Of a stretch of 64,000 nt of DNA, positions 15,379 through 24,360 are shown piece by piece. The notes beneath the pieces were generated by a model. The model was not told the origin of the DNA, did not search any database, and saw only the letters and a list, made by a program, of their open reading frames with translations. Source of the stretch: Nitrospirales bacterium (GTDB taxonomy: Bacteria > Nitrospirota > Nitrospiria > Nitrospirales > UBA8639); the NCBI GenBank assembly GCA_031315865.1, contig JALDRJ010000002.1, positions 2,454,001-2,518,000 on the forward strand, written 5' to 3'. Positions within the stretch are counted from its first letter, which is position 1. Every line of letters begins with the position of its first letter. The translations under genes were made by a program, and so were the position numbers.

Positions 15379-17475
15379 CTAGCCAATTTCTAATCCCATG
15401 ACGTATGCCTCGAGCGCGTGTGTTTGTTCGGTTTCTTGTTTGAGCAGGGTATCAATGTCGTTTTGAATGGTTTCAAGCTCGGTCTCTTGGGCATGCAGTT
15501 TTTTGACGTAGCGGGAATAGAGCTGGCTTTGTTGGGTGAGACGGTGCATGTTCTCGCGGATTCGCTGTTGATCCTTGGCGATGTGAGCTGTTCTCGTTTC
15601 GAGTTTGCGGAGTGCTTCGCGGGTTTGGGAGAGTTCCAGGCGTAATTTGACTACATGCTCAAGCGCCGCTTTGACCTCCGGATTGATCTGTTTGGCTTGA
15701 AGGTAGAGCCCGATGGTGTTGTCAGCGGACGTGAGTAAGCTGACCCGCTCTTCGACAGGCTTGCCTTCTTGAATCGTCAATGACTCGGATTTTTGAGGGG
15801 CAACGGTCATGGCAAAACGATAGACGGCTCTGGTTTGCTCACTCGGTGCTTTCGTGTTCACGAGTTTCCAGTCAGGTGCATAGGGATGCTCTATGAGCAC
15901 ATTCTTTTGGCGTCGGCTCCGATTTTTCACCGTATACGTCGTCGCGCGTATGGCCTTTTTCGTCGCAATGAGCACACCTTTTCGCAGGAGAACCGAGATG
16001 TGGTCGTGTTGATGGGGGGCAGGTTTCCGATGGACTTCGGTATTGAGGTCTAATGCGTAGCTAATGAGCCGATCTTGACCGGGGGGCAGGTCTTTTATCT
16101 GCGCATCTCCGGCGTAGGCATTGTCATCGAAGACGGTGATGGGGCCCTGCATTAACGAGACGTCAGTCGTATTGTTGAGCCTGAATACGTGTAACGGATG
16201 GGATGCATGAGTTTGGGCATTGTACAGCGAGAGTTTTTCTCCTTCGACCGCTTGGCTGAGGATCGGTAGCATGGCCGATCCATGTCTTGGGATGCTAATC
16301 GGTGTTTGAATCGTGTAAGCAAATAGCTCTCCAGTTTCTTGGCCTTGGGCCTGCGCTTGCACACCTTCACGGAGATCCATCTCGCTGTCGTCGAACGACT
16401 CTCCCGGGGCAGGGGGTGAAGCCGCAAAGGCCAATGCTTTTTTTTCCGCTCTGGAGAGGGATTGATTCTTGGCGAACCGTTGAGCCTTTGCTTGCCCTCT
16501 TATTGCGGTGTCTGACTCATCCTGGAGCGCTTCGGCTGTTGAATCAAGTCGATCACTATGGGTTTGGGGGCTGAGCGAGGCATGTAATTCCTGGCGGACT
16601 AGTGGTCGAGGGCTGTAGAGAGGTTGGTGCAGATCCATGATAAAGGAGATAGGACGTCCAGAGACCAATGAAAGCTGTACCTGGTTCCAGTCATGATCAG
16701 TTGTGTTATCGACGATGCCCCAGCCTTGTAGAAATGGGGCCTCTTGATCGTGTAGGACCAACCGATACGATGTTTTCCATGTCGGGGTTTCTCGAAGATA
16801 GGCAAGACGAACTCGCCGGTTGCCTTCTCCACGAAAAGAGATGACCACGGTTTTTCTCTGGTGATCGTGACTTCGTGCCAGAACAGCCAACGCCTGTTGA
16901 AGTTCCTTGTTAAGGGTATGGTTCAAGATGTGGATGTCTTGAACCTGGGCCAAAGGAACTGACCGCAGCTTTCCATTCGTGAAGATATTCAGGTATTCCG
17001 CGTCAATGCGTTGCTGAGTCGCTCCGGTATTCTGCCATTCTGATTTTTTCTCGACGCCGACGATGCTTCCCGTGATGGGGGTTGGAGTGGAAAGCTGGAC
17101 AGGTTCTCCCCGTAATTGTGTGAGCAATTCTCCGAGCGTTGGATGCCTGGAGAGGTCCGGGCTCAAGGAGCTGAGTGTCTTTGAGAGAGGATCGCGTGAT
17201 TGATAGTGAATCGAAGGTACCGTGCCGCCATCAAAATCTTGAACGACCAGACTTTTGAGCAGGTCGTTGATTTCAGCGCTACGAATCGGGAGTAAGACCT
17301 CTGCGTTATTCAGTACCGTGCCGTCATGCTGAAAATATCCTACCCCACTCGTGTACAGAACAATCTTTGAAATCGCGAGCGAGTCTGGATCAGGCTCACT
17401 TGTCTGCTCAGCATAGGCTAGAGACGGTAGGAGCAAAAACGCGACAAAGAGGGCCGGAAACGTTCGCGATGACAT
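15379..17475 (-). CDS. Secreted DUF4139 domain protein
   Basis: A 698-residue exported protein with a clear signal peptide (FPALFVAFLLLPSLAYA). The body reads as DUF4139 (mucoidy-inhibitor-like) architecture: an N-terminal region with VLYTSGVGYFQHDG, a central beta-rich domain around LAYLRETPTWKTSYRLVL and a later part with NRSRRQKNVLIEHPY. The last 110 residues form a coiled coil with many Leu, Gln and Glu. Such proteins are periplasmic or surface-exposed and of unknown function. It is followed on the same strand by nothing closer than the epimerase operon and preceded 61 nt upstream by the BioF-like gene. Confidence 0.8.
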   Translation of the reverse strand: MSSRTFPALFVAFLLLPSLAYAEQTSEPDPDSLAISKIVLYTSGVGYFQHDGTVLNNAEVLLPIRSAEINDLLKSLVVQDFDGGTVPSIHYQSRDPLSKTLSSLSPDLSRHPTLGELLTQLRGEPVQLSTPTPITGSIVGVEKKSEWQNTGATQQRIDAEYLNIFTNGKLRSVPLAQVQDIHILNHTLNKELQQALAVLARSHDHQRKTVVISFRGEGNRRVRLAYLRETPTWKTSYRLVLHDQEAPFLQGWGIVDNTTDHDWNQVQLSLVSGRPISFIMDLHQPLYSPRPLVRQELHASLSPQTHSDRLDSTAEALQDESDTAIRGQAKAQRFAKNQSLSRAEKKALAFAASPPAPGESFDDSEMDLREGVQAQAQGQETGELFAYTIQTPISIPRHGSAMLPILSQAVEGEKLSLYNAQTHASHPLHVFRLNNTTDVSLMQGPITVFDDNAYAGDAQIKDLPPGQDRLISYALDLNTEVHRKPAPHQHDHISVLLRKGVLIATKKAIRATTYTVKNRSRRQKNVLIEHPYAPDWKLVNTKAPSEQTRAVYRFAMTVAPQKSESLTIQEGKPVEERVSLLTSADNTIGLYLQAKQINPEVKAALEHVVKLRLELSQTREALRKLETRTAHIAKDQQRIRENMHRLTQQSQLYSRYVKKLHAQETELETIQNDIDTLLKQETEQTHALEAYVMGLEIG

Positions 17476-17536
17476 GAGTGCTCTCCCCTTACATAACGTG
17501 AAAGAATGGCTGATTCTATGCGATTCTGAAATTGTA

Positions 17537-18706
17537 TCATGTCATGACATTGAGTTCCTTTTTGACGGTTGCGAATGCGGATAGCGCCGCGTTGATGTGT
17601 TCGGTGGAATGTTCCGAGGTGACGGTCAAGCGAAGGCGGCTGGTACCTTTAGGCACAGTCGGAGGGCGGATAGCCGGTGCGTAGAGGCCACGTTTGAGGA
17701 GATTGGCGCTGAAAGCGGTCGCAAGTTCAGGGTCGCGCAGGATAATGGGAAGAATAGGGGTCTCGGTATTCGTAAGATGAAACCCCATCGCTTTGAGGCC
17801 CTCATGCAATTGATTGCGGTTCTGCCAGAGGCGAGCGCGGCGACCGGGCTCTGTTTGAACGATCTGTATCGCGACCCGTGCGGCGGCTGCCATCGAGGCA
17901 GGTGGGGCGGTGGTATAGATGAACGAACGGCTCGTGTTGATCAGATATTCAATGAATGACCGTGGTCCGGCTACGAATCCACCGACGGTCCCGAGGGCTT
18001 TGCTCAGCGTTCCCATTTGAAAAAGCGCCTCAGTATCAGAGGGGATACGAAAATGTTCGAGAGTTCCTCGCCCAGTATGTCCCATCACTCCGGTCCCGTG
18101 TGCATCGTCGATGAGCAGGTTGGCTCCGAACTGTGTTGCAAGCCAGATGATGTCAGGAAGCGGTGCCACATCTCCATCCATGCTGAACACCCCTTCAGTC
18201 ACGATCAGAGTTTTTCGACATCCGGTTCGCTTGCTTAGTAATTGCTCAAGGTGGTTGGCGTCATTGTGATGGAAGATGCGGAATGTCGCCCGGCTGATCC
18301 GGCATCCGTCCAGAAGGCTCGCATGGCAGAGCCGGTCAACGAGGATCAGATCATCTGCACCGGCTAGGGCGGGGATGGTTCCGATGCTGGCACTGTATCC
18401 CGTTCCATACATCAGGGCCGATTCGGTGGTTTTAAACTGCGCCAGGTCCGATTCCAACAATTGATGTGGTGGCTGAGTTCCAGCAAGCAACCGGGCAGCC
18501 CCGGCCCCTACACCATATTCCTGGATACCATGAATCGCGGCTTCTTTTACACGTGGATGATTGGCTAGTCCTAAGTAATTATTGGAACCGAATTGAATCA
18601 CGGATCGGCCTTCGAAGTTTATGACCGGTCCTGCGGCAGATGTGACCGTCTTGAGCGTTCGTCGCAGATGTTTGTTTTCCAGCGCTAAGAGTTGCTCATT
18701 AAACAT
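17537..18706 (-). CDS. bioF: 8-amino-7-oxononanoate synthase / KBL-family alpha-oxoamine synthase
   Basis: A 389-residue PLP enzyme of the alpha-oxoamine synthase family. Seen are FGSNNYLGLANHPRV, GAGAARLLAGT, the PLP His stack region (VDRLCHASLLDG), IDDAHGTGVMG with the Asp that pairs with the PLP nitrogen, and the PLP Lys in GTLSKALGTVGG. BioF condenses pimeloyl-ACP with alanine for biotin synthesis; the closest alternative is 2-amino-3-ketobutyrate CoA ligase. No other bio gene is visible, so the biotin assignment is probable rather than certain. It is divergent from ilvB across 244 nt. Confidence 0.82.
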   Translation of the reverse strand: MFNEQLLALENKHLRRTLKTVTSAAGPVINFEGRSVIQFGSNNYLGLANHPRVKEAAIHGIQEYGVGAGAARLLAGTQPPHQLLESDLAQFKTTESALMYGTGYSASIGTIPALAGADDLILVDRLCHASLLDGCRISRATFRIFHHNDANHLEQLLSKRTGCRKTLIVTEGVFSMDGDVAPLPDIIWLATQFGANLLIDDAHGTGVMGHTGRGTLEHFRIPSDTEALFQMGTLSKALGTVGGFVAGPRSFIEYLINTSRSFIYTTAPPASMAAAARVAIQIVQTEPGRRARLWQNRNQLHEGLKAMGFHLTNTETPILPIILRDPELATAFSANLLKRGLYAPAIRPPTVPKGTSRLRLTVTSEHSTEHINAALSAFATVKKELNVMT

Positions 18707-18729
18707 GGCGGGAAGATATATTGGCGTTT

Positions 18730-18785
18730 ACCGACAGTTGACATTGTCGGTCGATGTTGGTCGGTCAGGCATTCCGTGCTAGAAT
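18730..18785 (+). promoter_or_regulatory. Inverted repeat and putative promoter between bioF and ilvB
   Basis: ACCGACA (18730-18736) and TGTCGGT (18745-18751) form a perfect 22-bp dyad. It is followed by a promoter-like pair TTGGTC (18757-18762), a 17-nt spacer and TAGAAT (18780-18785) reading toward ilvB. A second candidate is TTGACT (18791-18796), an 18-nt spacer and TATCAT (18815-18820). The dyad could be an operator for either divergent gene. Confidence 0.4.
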
Positions 18786-18910
18786 CATTGTTGACTTGCC
18801 AAGCTGAGTAAGAATATCATGGAACCTTAACTAACTGCTGAAAAATACATTGAAATTCGTTGATTACGGTCTACCTTCCTTTTAGGAGTGGACTCTAACC
18901 ATAACCATGG

Positions 18911-18932
18911 AAGGACTTTCTTGAAAGTCCTT
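18911..18932 (+). promoter_or_regulatory. ilvB leader stem-loop
   Basis: AAGGACTTT (18911-18919) pairs perfectly with AAAGTCCTT (18924-18932) around CTTG, ending five bases before the ilvB ribosome-binding site (GAGGGTGAG). There is no T-run, so it is not an obvious attenuator; it may affect mRNA stability or translation. Confidence 0.45.
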
Positions 18933-18950
18933 AACAGAGGGTGAGTTATC

Positions 18951-20729
18951 ATGCAACTGACAGGTGCAGAAATCTTTCTTGAGTCATTAAAACGCGAAGG
19001 CGTCAAAACCATTTTTGCGTTACCGGGTGGAGTGGTCCTCAAGATCTTTGATGTCTTGCACCAACAGAATGATATTGAAGTGATCCTCACGCGTCATGAA
19101 CAGGGCGCAGGGCATATGGCGGAAGGCTATGCCAAGGCTATGGGGAAAGCCGGCGTTTGTCTGATCACCTCAGGCCCCGGCATGACCAATGTGATTACGG
19201 CATTAGCTGACGCGTACATGGATTCGGTGCCCATGGTGGCTTTTTCTGGTCAAGTCCCCACGGCGTTGATCGGCAATGATGCGTTTCAGGAAGCTGACAA
19301 TATTGGGCTGAGTCGTCCTTGCACGAAGTACAACTTTCTCGTCAAGGATGTGAATGATTTAGCGTCGACGATCAAAGAAGCGTTCTATTTGGCCACGACC
19401 GGTCGTCCAGGGCCCGTATTGGTCGATATTCCCAAAGATATTTCGATGGATAAAGCTGAATTCAAGTATCCAGATTCCGTCGCGATTCGCGGGTACAACC
19501 CTACCTATGAAGGCAGTAAGTGGAAAATTAAGCAAGCGGCCGAAGCTATCAGTAAGTCGAAGCGGCCGATTCTATACGTTGGTGGTGGAGTGTTGTTCTC
19601 TGGTGCCTCCAAAGAGCTATTGGAATTAGCCGAGATGACGCAAATTCCCGTGGACATGACGTTGATGGCTTTGGGGAGTTTCCCTGGCAATCATCCTCTC
19701 TCCCTCGGCATGTTAGGCATGCATGGCACGTATGTCGCCAATATGGCGATGCATTATTCGGACTTGGTGATTGCCGTTGGCGCTCGATTTGATGATCGGG
19801 TAACGGGCAAGGTTTCGGAGTTTTGCCCGCAGGCCAAGGTCATCCATATTGATATCGACCCCACGTCTATTCGTAAGAATGTTCATGTGGACATTCCGAT
19901 CGTCGGTGATTGTAAACGCGTGTTGCTAGAACTCAATAATATTCTTCGTGCGACGGTCAATGGAAATCAAAAAGAGCGACGGAAGCCTTGGTGGGATCAG
20001 CTTCAGGCGTGGCAGACTGAACATCCTTTGCACTACGATCAAGACCCTGAAGGGCAGATTAAACCGCAATACCTGATCGAACGAGTCTATAAATTGACAG
20101 AAGGTCGAGATCCGATCGTGTCCACGGACGTCGGACAGCATCAAATGTGGACGGCGCAATTTTTTAAACTTGCCAACCCACGAACCTGGTTGACCTCAGG
20201 GGGACTGGGTACGATGGGCTTCGGCTTTCCGGCGGCGATGGGGGCTCAAGCCATCGATCGGAACCGTTTAGTGGTCTGTATTGCCGGAGACGGTAGTTTT
20301 CAGATGAATACGCAGGAACTCGCGACAGCGGTGATTTCGAAATTGCCGGTGAAAATATTCGTGATTAATAATCGATTCCACGGTATGGTCCGGCAATGGC
20401 AGGATCTGTTCTATGAAGGCCGTTATGCTTCAAGCTACCTCGATCAGCATCCGGACTTCGTCAAATTGGCAGAAGCCTATGGCGCCGCGGGCATTCGCGT
20501 CGAAAAAGTGGGTGAAGTGGACGCGGGTATTCAAGAGGCGCTGTCTATTACCGATCGACCGGTGGTGATTGATGTGCCGGTGTACCAATTTGAAAATTGT
20601 TATCCCATGATTCCCGCAGGCGGATGCAACCATGAGATGATTTTAGAAGATCCTCCGGATTTAAAAAAACCTCGGCCCACGGGAAAGAAAAAGTCTGGTC
20701 AAGACAAAGATACGGTTTTGACGGCGTAA
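18951..20729 (+). CDS. ilvB: Acetolactate synthase large subunit
   Basis: A 592-residue ThDP enzyme that makes 2-acetolactate or 2-aceto-2-hydroxybutyrate, the first common step of valine, leucine and isoleucine synthesis. Seen are the N-terminal GAEIFLESLKREGV and FALPGG, the catalytic Glu in TRHEQGAGHMAEGYA, the FAD-domain region with GARFDDRVTGK, and the ThDP motif GDGSFQMNTQEL followed by INNRFHGMVRQWQ. Its length is normal. A basic tail (KKPRPTGKKKSGQDK) follows the last domain. The start follows GAGGGTGAG. It is 12 nt from ilvH and clearly cotranscribed. Confidence 0.97.
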   Translation: MQLTGAEIFLESLKREGVKTIFALPGGVVLKIFDVLHQQNDIEVILTRHEQGAGHMAEGYAKAMGKAGVCLITSGPGMTNVITALADAYMDSVPMVAFSGQVPTALIGNDAFQEADNIGLSRPCTKYNFLVKDVNDLASTIKEAFYLATTGRPGPVLVDIPKDISMDKAEFKYPDSVAIRGYNPTYEGSKWKIKQAAEAISKSKRPILYVGGGVLFSGASKELLELAEMTQIPVDMTLMALGSFPGNHPLSLGMLGMHGTYVANMAMHYSDLVIAVGARFDDRVTGKVSEFCPQAKVIHIDIDPTSIRKNVHVDIPIVGDCKRVLLELNNILRATVNGNQKERRKPWWDQLQAWQTEHPLHYDQDPEGQIKPQYLIERVYKLTEGRDPIVSTDVGQHQMWTAQFFKLANPRTWLTSGGLGTMGFGFPAAMGAQAIDRNRLVVCIAGDGSFQMNTQELATAVISKLPVKIFVINNRFHGMVRQWQDLFYEGRYASSYLDQHPDFVKLAEAYGAAGIRVEKVGEVDAGIQEALSITDRPVVIDVPVYQFENCYPMIPAGGCNHEMILEDPPDLKKPRPTGKKKSGQDKDTVLTA

Positions 20730-20741
20730 GGCGGACCAAGC

Positions 20742-21263
20742 ATGGAACATATTATCTCTCTGACCATCGAAAATAAATTCGGCGCGCTTTCGCGCGTAGC
20801 CGGCTTGTTCAGCGGGCGTGGGTTTAACATTGAAACCCTATCCGTGGCTCCGACGCTGGATCCCTCTATCTCTATGATGACGATCGTGACTTCAGGAGAA
20901 GAGCGGATTATTGAACAAATTATGAAGCAATTGAATAAGCTGATTGATGTGATCAAAGTTGTGGATATCAGCGAAAGCGAGTACGTAGAACGTGAGACGG
21001 CCCTCATCAAAGTTCACACCCGGCCGGAAGATCGTGCCGAAGCATTGCGTATTGCCGATATTTTTCGCGCCAATGTCGTGGATTCTTCACCAACCTCGTA
21101 CACGATCGAAGTGACTGGAGATACTCGAAAGGTCCAAGCGATTATCCATCTTCTTCAACCGCTCGGCATTAAAGAGCTGGTTCGAACTGGTCGGATCGCA
21201 ATTGGACGAGAACCGACACGCACGTCGAGTGCTCAGTCTCGGCCGCTTGCCAAAGTGAATTAA
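20742..21263 (+). CDS. ilvH: Acetolactate synthase small (regulatory) subunit
   Basis: A 173-residue protein with an N-terminal ACT domain (HIISLTIENKFGALSRVAGLFSGRGFNIETL) and the ALS small-subunit C-terminal domain (ALIKVHTRPEDRAEALRIADIFRANVVD). It activates the large subunit and mediates feedback inhibition by valine. Length is typical of IlvH. It sits 12 nt after ilvB. Confidence 0.96.
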   Translation: MEHIISLTIENKFGALSRVAGLFSGRGFNIETLSVAPTLDPSISMMTIVTSGEERIIEQIMKQLNKLIDVIKVVDISESEYVERETALIKVHTRPEDRAEALRIADIFRANVVDSSPTSYTIEVTGDTRKVQAIIHLLQPLGIKELVRTGRIAIGREPTRTSSAQSRPLAKVN

Positions 21264-21481
21264 TTACACATACGACATCTCAATACATGAGCATGACCTA
21301 GGCCATGTGCTCTGTGTGATGACATGGAGGTTAGACGTAGAACCAAGTAATGAGTGGCCCGACAGATGACTGCGTGAAATCTTCAATCTTCCGTGGTTCT
21401 TTTTCTTGCTGGAATGATCGTCTTCAATCGCAGTCGTAATTTCGTGCCAACTTTAATGAAGTTGTTCTCAGTTGTTTCGCG

Positions 21482-21508
21482 ATCTCCGGTTTCATCGTTT
21501 TCGGAGAT
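21482..21508 (+). promoter_or_regulatory. ilvC leader stem-loop in a 280-nt intergenic region
   Basis: ATCTCCG (21482-21488) and CGGAGAT (21502-21508) form a 7-bp stem 35 nt before ilvC. The interval 21264-21543 also holds a loose dyad at 21289-21312 and no supported gene. No leader peptide rich in Ile, Val or Leu followed by a terminator was found, so attenuation as seen at leuA is not supported here. Confidence 0.35.
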
Positions 21509-21543
21509 GAAGTTCTCACACTCATACGTTTTAGGAGTCCGTC

Positions 21544-22557
21544 ATGAATATTTTTTATGAAAAAGATGTTGACCGACAGAACATTCTGAAAAAAAAGGTG
21601 ACGATCGTGGGGTTTGGCAGTCAAGGTCATGCCCATGCGTTAAATTTGCATGAAAGCGGCGTGAAGGTTGTTGTCGGTGTTCGACCTGGCGCGTCCTGGC
21701 GAAAAGCTGAATCAGCGGGATTGAAAGTCATGCCTACGGCTGACGCAGTCAAAGATGCCGATGTTGTGATGGTCCTGGCGCCGGATGAGCGGCAAGCTGC
21801 GATCTATGAGAAGGACATTGCCCCAAATTTAAAGAAGGGTGCGTATTTGGCCTTTGGTCATGGGTTCAACATTCACTTTGGGCAAATTCAACCGGCCGAT
21901 ACGACGAATGTCTTTATGGTGGCCCCGAAGGGGCCAGGGCATCTCGTTCGTTCGGAATACACAAAAGGCAGCGGGGTCCCTTGTCTATTGGCCGTGCATC
22001 AGGATCCCAGTGGAGATACGACAAAGGTGGGGCTGGCCTATGCCAGTGCCATTGGCGGAGCGCGGGCAGGAGTGATCCAAACCAACTTTCGAGAAGAAAC
22101 CGAAACGGACCTGTTCGGTGAACAAGCGGTCTTGTGCGGTGGGTTGACCTCCTTGATTCAGGCCGGATATGAGACGCTCGTGGAAGCCGGCTATTCTCCT
22201 GAAATGGCGTACTTCGAATGTTTGCACGAAGTAAAATTAATCGTGGATTTGATCTACCAGGGCGGAATCGCCAACATGCGCTACTCCATCAGCACAACTG
22301 CCAAATATGGCGATGTTACGCGGGGGCCCAGGGTGATCACGAGTGAAACGAAAAAAACCATGAAACGCATTTTGTCCGAGATTCAGAGCGGTCGGTTTGC
22401 CCGTGAGTGGGTGCTCGAAAATCAAGCCAATCGGCCGGTCTATCATGCGCTGTTGAAAAAAGGTGAGGAGCATCCGATCGAAGAAGTCGGACAACGCTTA
22501 CGCGGCATGATGCCCTGGCTACAAAAGGATCAGCTCGTTGACCAGAACAAAAATTGA
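21544..22557 (+). CDS. ilvC: Ketol-acid reductoisomerase
   Basis: A 337-residue class I KARI that converts acetolactate to dihydroxyisovalerate with NADPH and Mg2+. The Rossmann motif [18 protein letters not shown] is followed by [16 protein letters not shown], whose Arg and Ser residues usually mean NADPH preference. The metal site is in [16 protein letters not shown] and [22 protein letters not shown] precedes the start. It begins a run of plus-strand genes that continues with psd 46 nt later. Confidence 0.97.
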   Translation: MNIFYEKDVDRQNILKKKVTIVGFGSQGHAHALNLHESGVKVVVGVRPGASWRKAESAGLKVMPTADAVKDADVVMVLAPDERQAAIYEKDIAPNLKKGAYLAFGHGFNIHFGQIQPADTTNVFMVAPKGPGHLVRSEYTKGSGVPCLLAVHQDPSGDTTKVGLAYASAIGGARAGVIQTNFREETETDLFGEQAVLCGGLTSLIQAGYETLVEAGYSPEMAYFECLHEVKLIVDLIYQGGIANMRYSISTTAKYGDVTRGPRVITSETKKTMKRILSEIQSGRFAREWVLENQANRPVYHALLKKGEEHPIEEVGQRLRGMMPWLQKDQLVDQNKN

Positions 22558-22603
22558 GTGTTCATGCCTTGCGACGTTTTGTGTGTGATAGGAGGTAGGA
22601 AGA

Positions 22604-23272
22604 TTGGCTGATCGTGCTGCAGGGTTACCGGTTGCTCGAGAAGGGCTTCCCTTTGTTCTTGGAGCCGCCATTCCGGCGATGGTTGCTGGTCGCGTTGGAT
22701 GGCGAGGAACTGCGCTTGCGTTGGGGGCGGTTGCTGGCTATTGCGCCTGGTTTTTCCGAAATCCGGCTCGAAGCATTCCATCGGGGGATGATCTCATCGT
22801 ATCGCCTGGAGATGGGAAGGTCGTGGCGATTGAACGGGAATTTGAGTCGCGGTTTTTAAAAACCGACAGTATTCGAGTCAGCATTTTCCTCAATATCTTT
22901 AATGTCCACATTAATCGTGTTCCATGTGGGGGGGTTCTGCAGGATGTTGTGTATCAGCCTGGGCAGTTCATTCCCGCCGACAGGCCTGACGCCTCGGTGA
23001 ACAATGAACAGAACGCCTTGATGATTCGTCGCGCAGACGGCAAAAAGGTCTTGTGTGTGCAAGTGGCAGGCTTAATCGCTCGACGCATTGTGTGTTGGGC
23101 ATTGCCGGGAGAGCAGGTGCAGAAGGGCGAACGGTTTGGCCTCATTCGATTTGGCTCCCGAATGGACTTGTATCTTCCCCATGAGAGTCACGTCAGTGTA
23201 AAGGTTGGAGAACATGTTAAAGGGGGCACTTCCGTCATCGCCGAACTAGCATGTGAGGCCGAGAAGGTGTGA
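22604..23272 (+). CDS. psd: Phosphatidylserine decarboxylase proenzyme
   Basis: A 222-residue short-form Psd that makes phosphatidylethanolamine from phosphatidylserine. Seen are an N-terminal membrane helix, WFFRNPARSIP, SPGDGKV, FLNIFNVHINRVP and, near the C-terminus, IRFGSRMDLYLP, where the Gly-Ser bond is the self-cleavage site that yields the pyruvoyl group. A TTG start at 22604 is supported by AGGAGG 8 nt upstream; no ATG or GTG fits the family N-terminus. It is followed by pssA, giving a complete two-step PE pathway. Confidence 0.94.
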   Translation: MADRAAGLPVAREGLPFVLGAAIPAMVAGRVGWRGTALALGAVAGYCAWFFRNPARSIPSGDDLIVSPGDGKVVAIEREFESRFLKTDSIRVSIFLNIFNVHINRVPCGGVLQDVVYQPGQFIPADRPDASVNNEQNALMIRRADGKKVLCVQVAGLIARRIVCWALPGEQVQKGERFGLIRFGSRMDLYLPHESHVSVKVGEHVKGGTSVIAELACEAEKV

Positions 23273-23373
23273 AGGTCATCGTATCGGTTTCTTCCTGGGT
23301 TCGGTTGAGGAGTATTGAGCATCAGCCATTCAGCGTCATGTTGAAAACTGTCATACCTCTGGAGGTATAGCAT

Positions 23374-24180
23374 ATGTCGATGCGCGGGTCTTTCATAAAA
23401 GGTCCTAAAAGACGGCGTGGGGTATATCTTATCCCAAATCTCCTCACGACGGGAAACCTCTTTAGCGGATTGGCCTCGATTCTGTTTGCGTTTAATGGGG
23501 ATTTTCAATCTGCCGCCATCGCGGTCTTTGTCGCCATCGTCTTCGATACGCTTGATGGGACTTCGGCCCGTTTGATGAAAAGTACAAGCCAATTCGGTCT
23601 CCAGTACGATTCGTTGGGAGATTTGATTTCCTTTGGTGTGGCGCCTGGTCTCATCATCTACGCATGGGCCTTGAATACCCCCACGATGCTCGGGGCGGCG
23701 GTCATGTTTGCCTTTGTCGCCTGCGGTGCGCTGAGATTAGCCCGGTACAACGTGATGGCGACGTCCAGCGTGAGCGACAGTAAGGCCTTTACCGGACTTC
23801 CGATTCCTGGCGCTGCAGGTGTCATTGCGTCATTCGTGATATTTGATCTCCATGTGTTCGCCCTGAGTGAGAGCATTCGACCCATTGTTGGTCTCGTGAT
23901 GAGTCTGAGTCTGTCGTTTTTGATGGTCAGTACCATTCGGTATCGCAGCATCAAGGACCTTCAGTTTCGCGAAAGTCATCACTTTAATTATTTGGTGTAT
24001 GCGATTCTGATTTTGATGGCTGTCTTAGCTTATCCGCAACTGATGTTGCTCGTCCTGTTTGGTGGTTATGCAATGTCTGGAGTTCTTGAGCAAGGATGTC
24101 AAACGTTGGCGAACGCGTTTGGTAAACGAAAGGATTCCACTCTTGTGAGGGATCCTGTCCATGACTCCAAAGATTCATGA
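23374..24180 (+). CDS. pssA: CDP-diacylglycerol--serine O-phosphatidyltransferase
   Basis: A 268-residue membrane protein with an exact CDP-alcohol phosphotransferase signature, DG-x2-AR-x8-G-x3-D-x3-D, starting at DGTSARLMK near residue 68. About seven to eight helices are visible. It transfers phosphatidate from CDP-diacylglycerol to serine and supplies Psd encoded just upstream. It is the Bacillus-type PssA rather than the E. coli PLD-like type. GGAGG lies upstream of the ATG. The leuA leader region begins right after it. Confidence 0.94.
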   Translation: MSMRGSFIKGPKRRRGVYLIPNLLTTGNLFSGLASILFAFNGDFQSAAIAVFVAIVFDTLDGTSARLMKSTSQFGLQYDSLGDLISFGVAPGLIIYAWALNTPTMLGAAVMFAFVACGALRLARYNVMATSSVSDSKAFTGLPIPGAAGVIASFVIFDLHVFALSESIRPIVGLVMSLSLSFLMVSTIRYRSIKDLQFRESHHFNYLVYAILILMAVLAYPQLMLLVLFGGYAMSGVLEQGCQTLANAFGKRKDSTLVRDPVHDSKDS

Positions 24181-24226
24181 CATGAGTCTAGAGAATATGC
24201 CGTCATTCCATGAACAACCTACGACG

Positions 24227-24271
24227 ATGACTCGACATCGTTTTTTCTGTCTTCTCCTGGCAAAGGACTAG
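24227..24271 (+). CDS. Leucine leader peptide (leuL-like)
   Basis: A 14-residue reading frame, MTRHRFFCLLLAKD, too short for ordinary ORF calling. It has three consecutive leucine codons, CTT CTC CTG, at 24251-24259, and stops at TAG 24269-24271. It lies in the leuA leader, just upstream of antiterminator and terminator sequences, in the position and with the composition of enterobacterial leuL. No strong Shine-Dalgarno sequence is seen. Its role would be to stall the ribosome when charged leucyl-tRNA is scarce. That it is translated is inferred from layout. Confidence 0.72.
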   Translation: MTRHRFFCLLLAKD

Positions 24272-24272
24272 T

Positions 24273-24341
24273 TCGAGTTCGATCGGGTGCCGCGGTCAAT
24301 CCTGAGCCTTCGTCCCGATCGATCGGGAGGAAGGCTTTTTT
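24273..24341 (+). promoter_or_regulatory. Transcription attenuator of leuA (antiterminator and intrinsic terminator)
   Basis: The terminator is AGCCTTC (24305-24311) pairing with GAAGGCT (24330-24336), capped by the palindrome CCCGATCGATCGGG (24314-24327) and followed by T24336-T24341. The competing arm TCGATCGGG at 24279-24287 is a perfect 9-bp complement of 24314-24322 and would form the antiterminator. TCGAGT (24273-24278) can pair with ACTCGA (24230-24235) in the leader peptide as a 1:2 hairpin. The leader stop codon ends 8 nt before the antiterminator arm, so a ribosome at the stop would mask it. The leuA ribosome-binding site follows at once. Confidence 0.8.
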
Positions 24342-24360
24342 ATCAGAGGAGGAATACGTT

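Noticed and set aside
18908-18925. A five-codon upstream ORF (MEGLS) as an ilvB leader peptide
   Set aside because: It has no run of regulatory codons and no terminator follows; the overlapping hairpin alone is not evidence of attenuation.
21264-21543. An ilvC attenuator or T-box like that of leuA
   Set aside because: Short frames exist (for example from 21343) but none has a run of Ile, Val or Leu codons and no terminator with a T-run is present.
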